Below are positions 4,946 to 7,061 of a stretch of DNA of 7,061 bases, one piece after another. The first letter of the stretch is position 1; each line of letters opens with the position of its first letter. The notes under the pieces are model-generated. The model did no database searches and had not been told where the DNA came from. It worked only from the letters and a program-made list of their open reading frames with translations. The stretch is from Bacteroidota bacterium (GTDB lineage: Bacteria > Bacteroidota > Bacteroidia > Bacteroidales > Prolixibacteraceae): contig DAOVTY010000168.1 of the NCBI GenBank assembly GCA_030632865.1, positions 1-7,061 of the forward strand, read 5' to 3'. Position numbers and translations under genes: made by a program.

Positions 4946-6814
4946 ATGAAAACAAAAATTAGCTTCTTAATTACTCTATTTTGTTGGTCACTTCTATTCT
5001 CGGCAAAATCTCAAGAAAAGGAAATTCCAATGCTCGACAATCCTATGTCGGTGCAGTATTTAAAAAAGAATTTACGCAAATCGCAACCCCGTTTGGTTTT
5101 TAATTCAGCAATAGAAAAAAACCTTAAAAAGAAATTAAAGACCGATGCACTTATTCAAAACATGTACAAGGCAATAAAACTAAATGCCGATGAAGTGTAT
5201 AAGAAGCCTTTATTGGAAAGAAAACTTGAAGGAAAAAGAATGTTGGGTGTTTCGCGCGAAATGCTTTGGCGAATAAATATGTTAGGATTTGTTTATCGAA
5301 TGGAAAAAGATGCAAAAGTTCTTCAACGAATTAACGATGAAGTTGTAGCTGTTTGTAATTTTGAAGATTGGAATCCATCGCACTTTTTAGATGTTGCAGA
5401 AATGGCAATGGCAGTTGCTTTTGCACTGGATTGGACCGCAGGTAAATTGCCAAAATCTACCATAAAATTGGCAAAAAATGCTTTAATAGAAAAGGGTATA
5501 AAACCGAGTTGGCCAGAAAGTGGGAAAAATCCTGGTTGGGCGTACGGAACTAATAATTGGAATCAGGTTTGCAACGGAGGAATGATTGCCGCCTCCATAG
5601 CAATTGCCGAGGTTGATCCGGAACTCGCATCAAAAACAATTTGGCGTGCATTAGACGGGCTTCCTCATTCGTTGGCGGAATATGGTCCAGACGGTGTTTA
5701 TCCCGAAGGATCTACTTATTGGAGTTACGGAACACGTTTTTCTGTAGTAACCGCTACTATGTTGGAAAGTGCATTTGGTCACGATTTTGGCCATTTAAAA
5801 TATCCTTCTTTTGTTGAAAGTGCAGTGTTTAGATCATTAATGAATACACCCTCTGGTTGGTATTTTAACTTTGCTGATTGTGGGGATAAACGTGGTGAAA
5901 GTGGTGACCTTGCTTTAGCTTGGTTTGCCACAAAAACTGGTAATAAAACTTTTTTTGAAAAAGAACGATTTTTAATGCCTGCTGAAGAAATGGGAAAACT
6001 TTCGCGTTTGGCTGGTGCCGGAATGGTCTGGCTTTCTCAATATGAAGAAAAGGGAGAAATTAAAGTTCCAACTGCATGGAAAGGTGAAGGTTCAAACCCT
6101 GTTGTAGTGTTTGCCGGTGGCGAAAACGATCCTCATAATTATTATTTTGGTGGAAAAGGTGGTCGCGGAATGGTTAATCATGGAAACATGGATGGCGGTT
6201 CTTTTATCTTCGAATTGAACGGTGTTCGGTGGGTAATCGATCCGGGCAATCAAAATTATCATACTTTGGAACAAGCAGGATTCGATCTTTGGGGTCGGTG
6301 TCAGGATTGTGATCGCTGGACTTTACTTACAAAAAATAATTATGGGCATAGTACGATTACAATTAACGATGAGTTGCACAAAACTGAGGGGCTTGTTACT
6401 TTGTCAGGTTTTAAAGACGGAGATATTCCGGAAGCAACTTTTGATATGTCTGCAACTTTGGGAGATTTGGTTTCCAGTGCTTCCAGAAAATTTGTGAAAG
6501 AGAGTCCAACTTCTATTGTTATTGAAGATAATATTGAAGTTTCTGAAAAAACAAAATTAATTACCTGGCAATTAATGACTACTGCCGAAGTGGAAATTAT
6601 TGATGGGGGAGCAATTCTGAAACAGGATGGCAAAGTACTAAAGTTGGAAAATCTTTCTCATCCTGATTTCGACATTTCAATTGTATCGCTTTATCCGGCT
6701 CCTTTGAAAATTGATCGCCAAATTGAAGGATTAAAACGGTTGGAAATTCGTATTCCTGTATGGACTTTAAACGATGATAAAACAAAAATTAAAGTAAGAC
6801 TTTCTGGAAACTAA
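4946..6814 (+). CDS. Secreted heparinase II/III-like polysaccharide lyase
   Basis: The 622-residue protein begins with a signal peptide (MKTKISFLITLFCWSLLFSA, cleavage about Ser22/Gln23), so it acts in the periplasm or outside. Residues about 45-340 form an (alpha/alpha)-toroid-type region, with FEDWNPSHFLDVAEMA (139-154), GTNNWNQVCNGGM (201-213) and YPEGSTYWSYG (252-261). Residues about 380-622 form the beta-sandwich heparinase II/III domain, with VNHGNMDGGSF (410-420), GVRWVIDPG (426-434) and NNYGHSTITI (464-473). Such enzymes cut uronic-acid-containing chains by beta-elimination. By analogy with PL15/PL17/PL21 lyases, Tyr258 and His412 are candidate catalytic residues. The HGN-MD-SF signature differs from the HxHxD-SF common in heparinase II/III domains, and NNW stands where PL17 enzymes carry NNH. 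I believe both traits recur in a Bacteroidota subgroup. Substrate is unproven; the PL8 gene 50 bp downstream points to glycosaminoglycans. PL subfamily is not assigned. Confidence 0.85.
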   Translation: MKTKISFLITLFCWSLLFSAKSQEKEIPMLDNPMSVQYLKKNLRKSQPRLVFNSAIEKNLKKKLKTDALIQNMYKAIKLNADEVYKKPLLERKLEGKRMLGVSREMLWRINMLGFVYRMEKDAKVLQRINDEVVAVCNFEDWNPSHFLDVAEMAMAVAFALDWTAGKLPKSTIKLAKNALIEKGIKPSWPESGKNPGWAYGTNNWNQVCNGGMIAASIAIAEVDPELASKTIWRALDGLPHSLAEYGPDGVYPEGSTYWSYGTRFSVVTATMLESAFGHDFGHLKYPSFVESAVFRSLMNTPSGWYFNFADCGDKRGESGDLALAWFATKTGNKTFFEKERFLMPAEEMGKLSRLAGAGMVWLSQYEEKGEIKVPTAWKGEGSNPVVVFAGGENDPHNYYFGGKGGRGMVNHGNMDGGSFIFELNGVRWVIDPGNQNYHTLEQAGFDLWGRCQDCDRWTLLTKNNYGHSTITINDELHKTEGLVTLSGFKDGDIPEATFDMSATLGDLVSSASRKFVKESPTSIVIEDNIEVSEKTKLITWQLMTTAEVEIIDGGAILKQDGKVLKLENLSHPDFDISIVSLYPAPLKIDRQIEGLKRLEIRIPVWTLNDDKTKIKVRLSGN

Positions 6815-6830
6815 AAACGTTTTTAGTTTC
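6807..6830 (+). promoter_or_regulatory. 24-bp perfect palindrome over the heparinase stop codon
   Basis: GAAACTAAAAAC (6807-6818) is followed directly by its exact reverse complement (6819-6830). The palindrome covers the last codon and the TAA (6812-6814) of the heparinase-like gene. It may act as an operator for a dimeric regulator (its centre AAACGTTT resembles LacI-family sites), or as an mRNA hairpin limiting read-through to the PL8 gene. No U-run follows, so a classical terminator is unlikely. Confidence 0.5.
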
Positions 6831-6836
6831 ATAAAA

Positions 6837-6853
6837 TTAATTGAAACAATTAA
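6837..6853 (+). repeat. Second inverted repeat in the heparinase-PL8 gap
   Basis: TTAATTG and CAATTAA form a 7-bp perfect stem with an AAA loop, 6 bases after the 24-bp palindrome and 11 bases before the PL8 ATG. Together the two symmetric elements fill most of the 50-bp gap between the genes. Translation initiation of the PL8 gene could be affected, but the stem is AT-only and weak. Confidence 0.35.
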
Positions 6854-6864
6854 CAATAATTAAT

Positions 6865-7061
6865 ATGAAGAAGCTTTTATATTTATCACTTATTATAACA
6901 TTCGTAGTTGCTTTCTCTGGCTTTTGCGCTGGACAATCCGATATTAAAAAAATTAAAGAACGAGTTGTTACAGAACTTATGAAATCGTCTGTTGACGACT
7001 CGCGAGTTGCGTCGTTGTTAGAAACATTAAAAGAAGATGGAACCTGGCCGGGAATAAATTA
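6865..7061 (+). CDS. PL8-family polysaccharide lyase (chondroitin/hyaluronan lyase type), N-terminal fragment
   Basis: The ATG at 6865 opens a frame that runs off the right edge after 65 codons. Full-length PL8 enzymes usually have about 700-1000 residues. Residues 1-23 are a signal peptide (MKKLLYLSLIITFVVAFSG, cleavage probably near Gly23/Gln24). Cys21 is not in a good lipobox because Phe precedes it. The mature start, KKIKERVVTELMKS followed by a Ser/Asp spacer, a Leu-rich helix and EDGTWPGIN (57-65), matches my memory of the first helices of Bacteroidota PL8 proteins, where 'DGTWP' and an aromatic-rich segment follow. PL8 enzymes cleave hyaluronan, chondroitin sulfate or xanthan by beta-elimination with Asn, His and Tyr catalytic residues, all beyond this window. 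The 50-bp distance and same strand suggest co-transcription with the heparinase-like gene. Family call rests on a short segment. Confidence 0.72.
   Translation, partial: MKKLLYLSLIITFVVAFSGFCAGQSDIKKIKERVVTELMKSSVDDSRVASLLETLKEDGTWPGIN

Noticed and set aside
6092..6785. Frames on both strands within the heparinase-like gene
   Set aside because: They are out-of-frame shadows of a strongly conserved coding sequence.
1..7061. CRISPR arrays, tRNA or rRNA genes, insertion sequences, toxin-antitoxin or phage-defence genes
   Set aside because: No regularly spaced repeats, RNA-gene signatures, transposases or integrases, or recognised defence domains were seen on either strand.

Overview
The window is AT-rich DNA with the hallmarks of a Bacteroidota (Cytophaga-Flavobacterium-Bacteroides) chromosome. 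Start codons lack clear Shine-Dalgarno sequences, a TAnnTTTG-type -7 promoter box precedes murB, and the proteins look like Bacteroidota members of their families. The pairing of a heparinase II/III-like protein with a PL8-type lyase suggests a species that digests acidic polysaccharides such as glycosaminoglycans. The species cannot be named from this sequence.

Layout. (1) Positions 1-378 (+) hold the C-terminal end of a Gfo/Idh/MocA-type oxidoreductase cut by the left window edge; the ATG at 40 is an internal methionine. (2) Positions 393-3572 hold four unrelated, widely spaced genes, all on the minus strand. In transcription order they encode an exported metallo-beta-lactamase-fold hydrolase, a class I SAM-dependent methyltransferase, a small lipoprotein of unknown function and an O6-alkylguanine-DNA alkyltransferase (ogt). 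The gaps between them are 162-236 bp and very AT-rich. They look like independent, possibly acquired genes rather than an operon. (3) Positions 3795-4811 (+) encode MurB of peptidoglycan synthesis, behind its own short-leader promoter. (4) Positions 4946-7061 (+) hold a polysaccharide-lyase pair: a complete secreted heparinase II/III-like protein, then, after 50 bp, the first 65 codons of a PL8 (chondroitin/hyaluronan lyase-type) protein cut by the right edge.

How the genes work together. The two lyases probably form a catabolic unit. PL8 would cut a uronate-containing polymer such as hyaluronan or chondroitin outside the cytoplasm, and the heparinase-like enzyme would act on the same chain or its oligosaccharides. 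The Gfo/Idh/MocA protein may also serve sugar metabolism, but it is separated by the minus-strand block and its role is unknown. MurB, Ogt and the minus-strand genes have no evident link to the lyases.

The most unusual non-coding signals surround the lyase genes. A 24-bp perfect palindrome spans the heparinase stop codon and is followed by a second inverted repeat. A nested 11+7 bp inverted repeat lies just upstream of the heparinase start, and an 8-bp stem follows murB. No clearly new multi-gene system, CRISPR array, RNA gene or insertion sequence was found.
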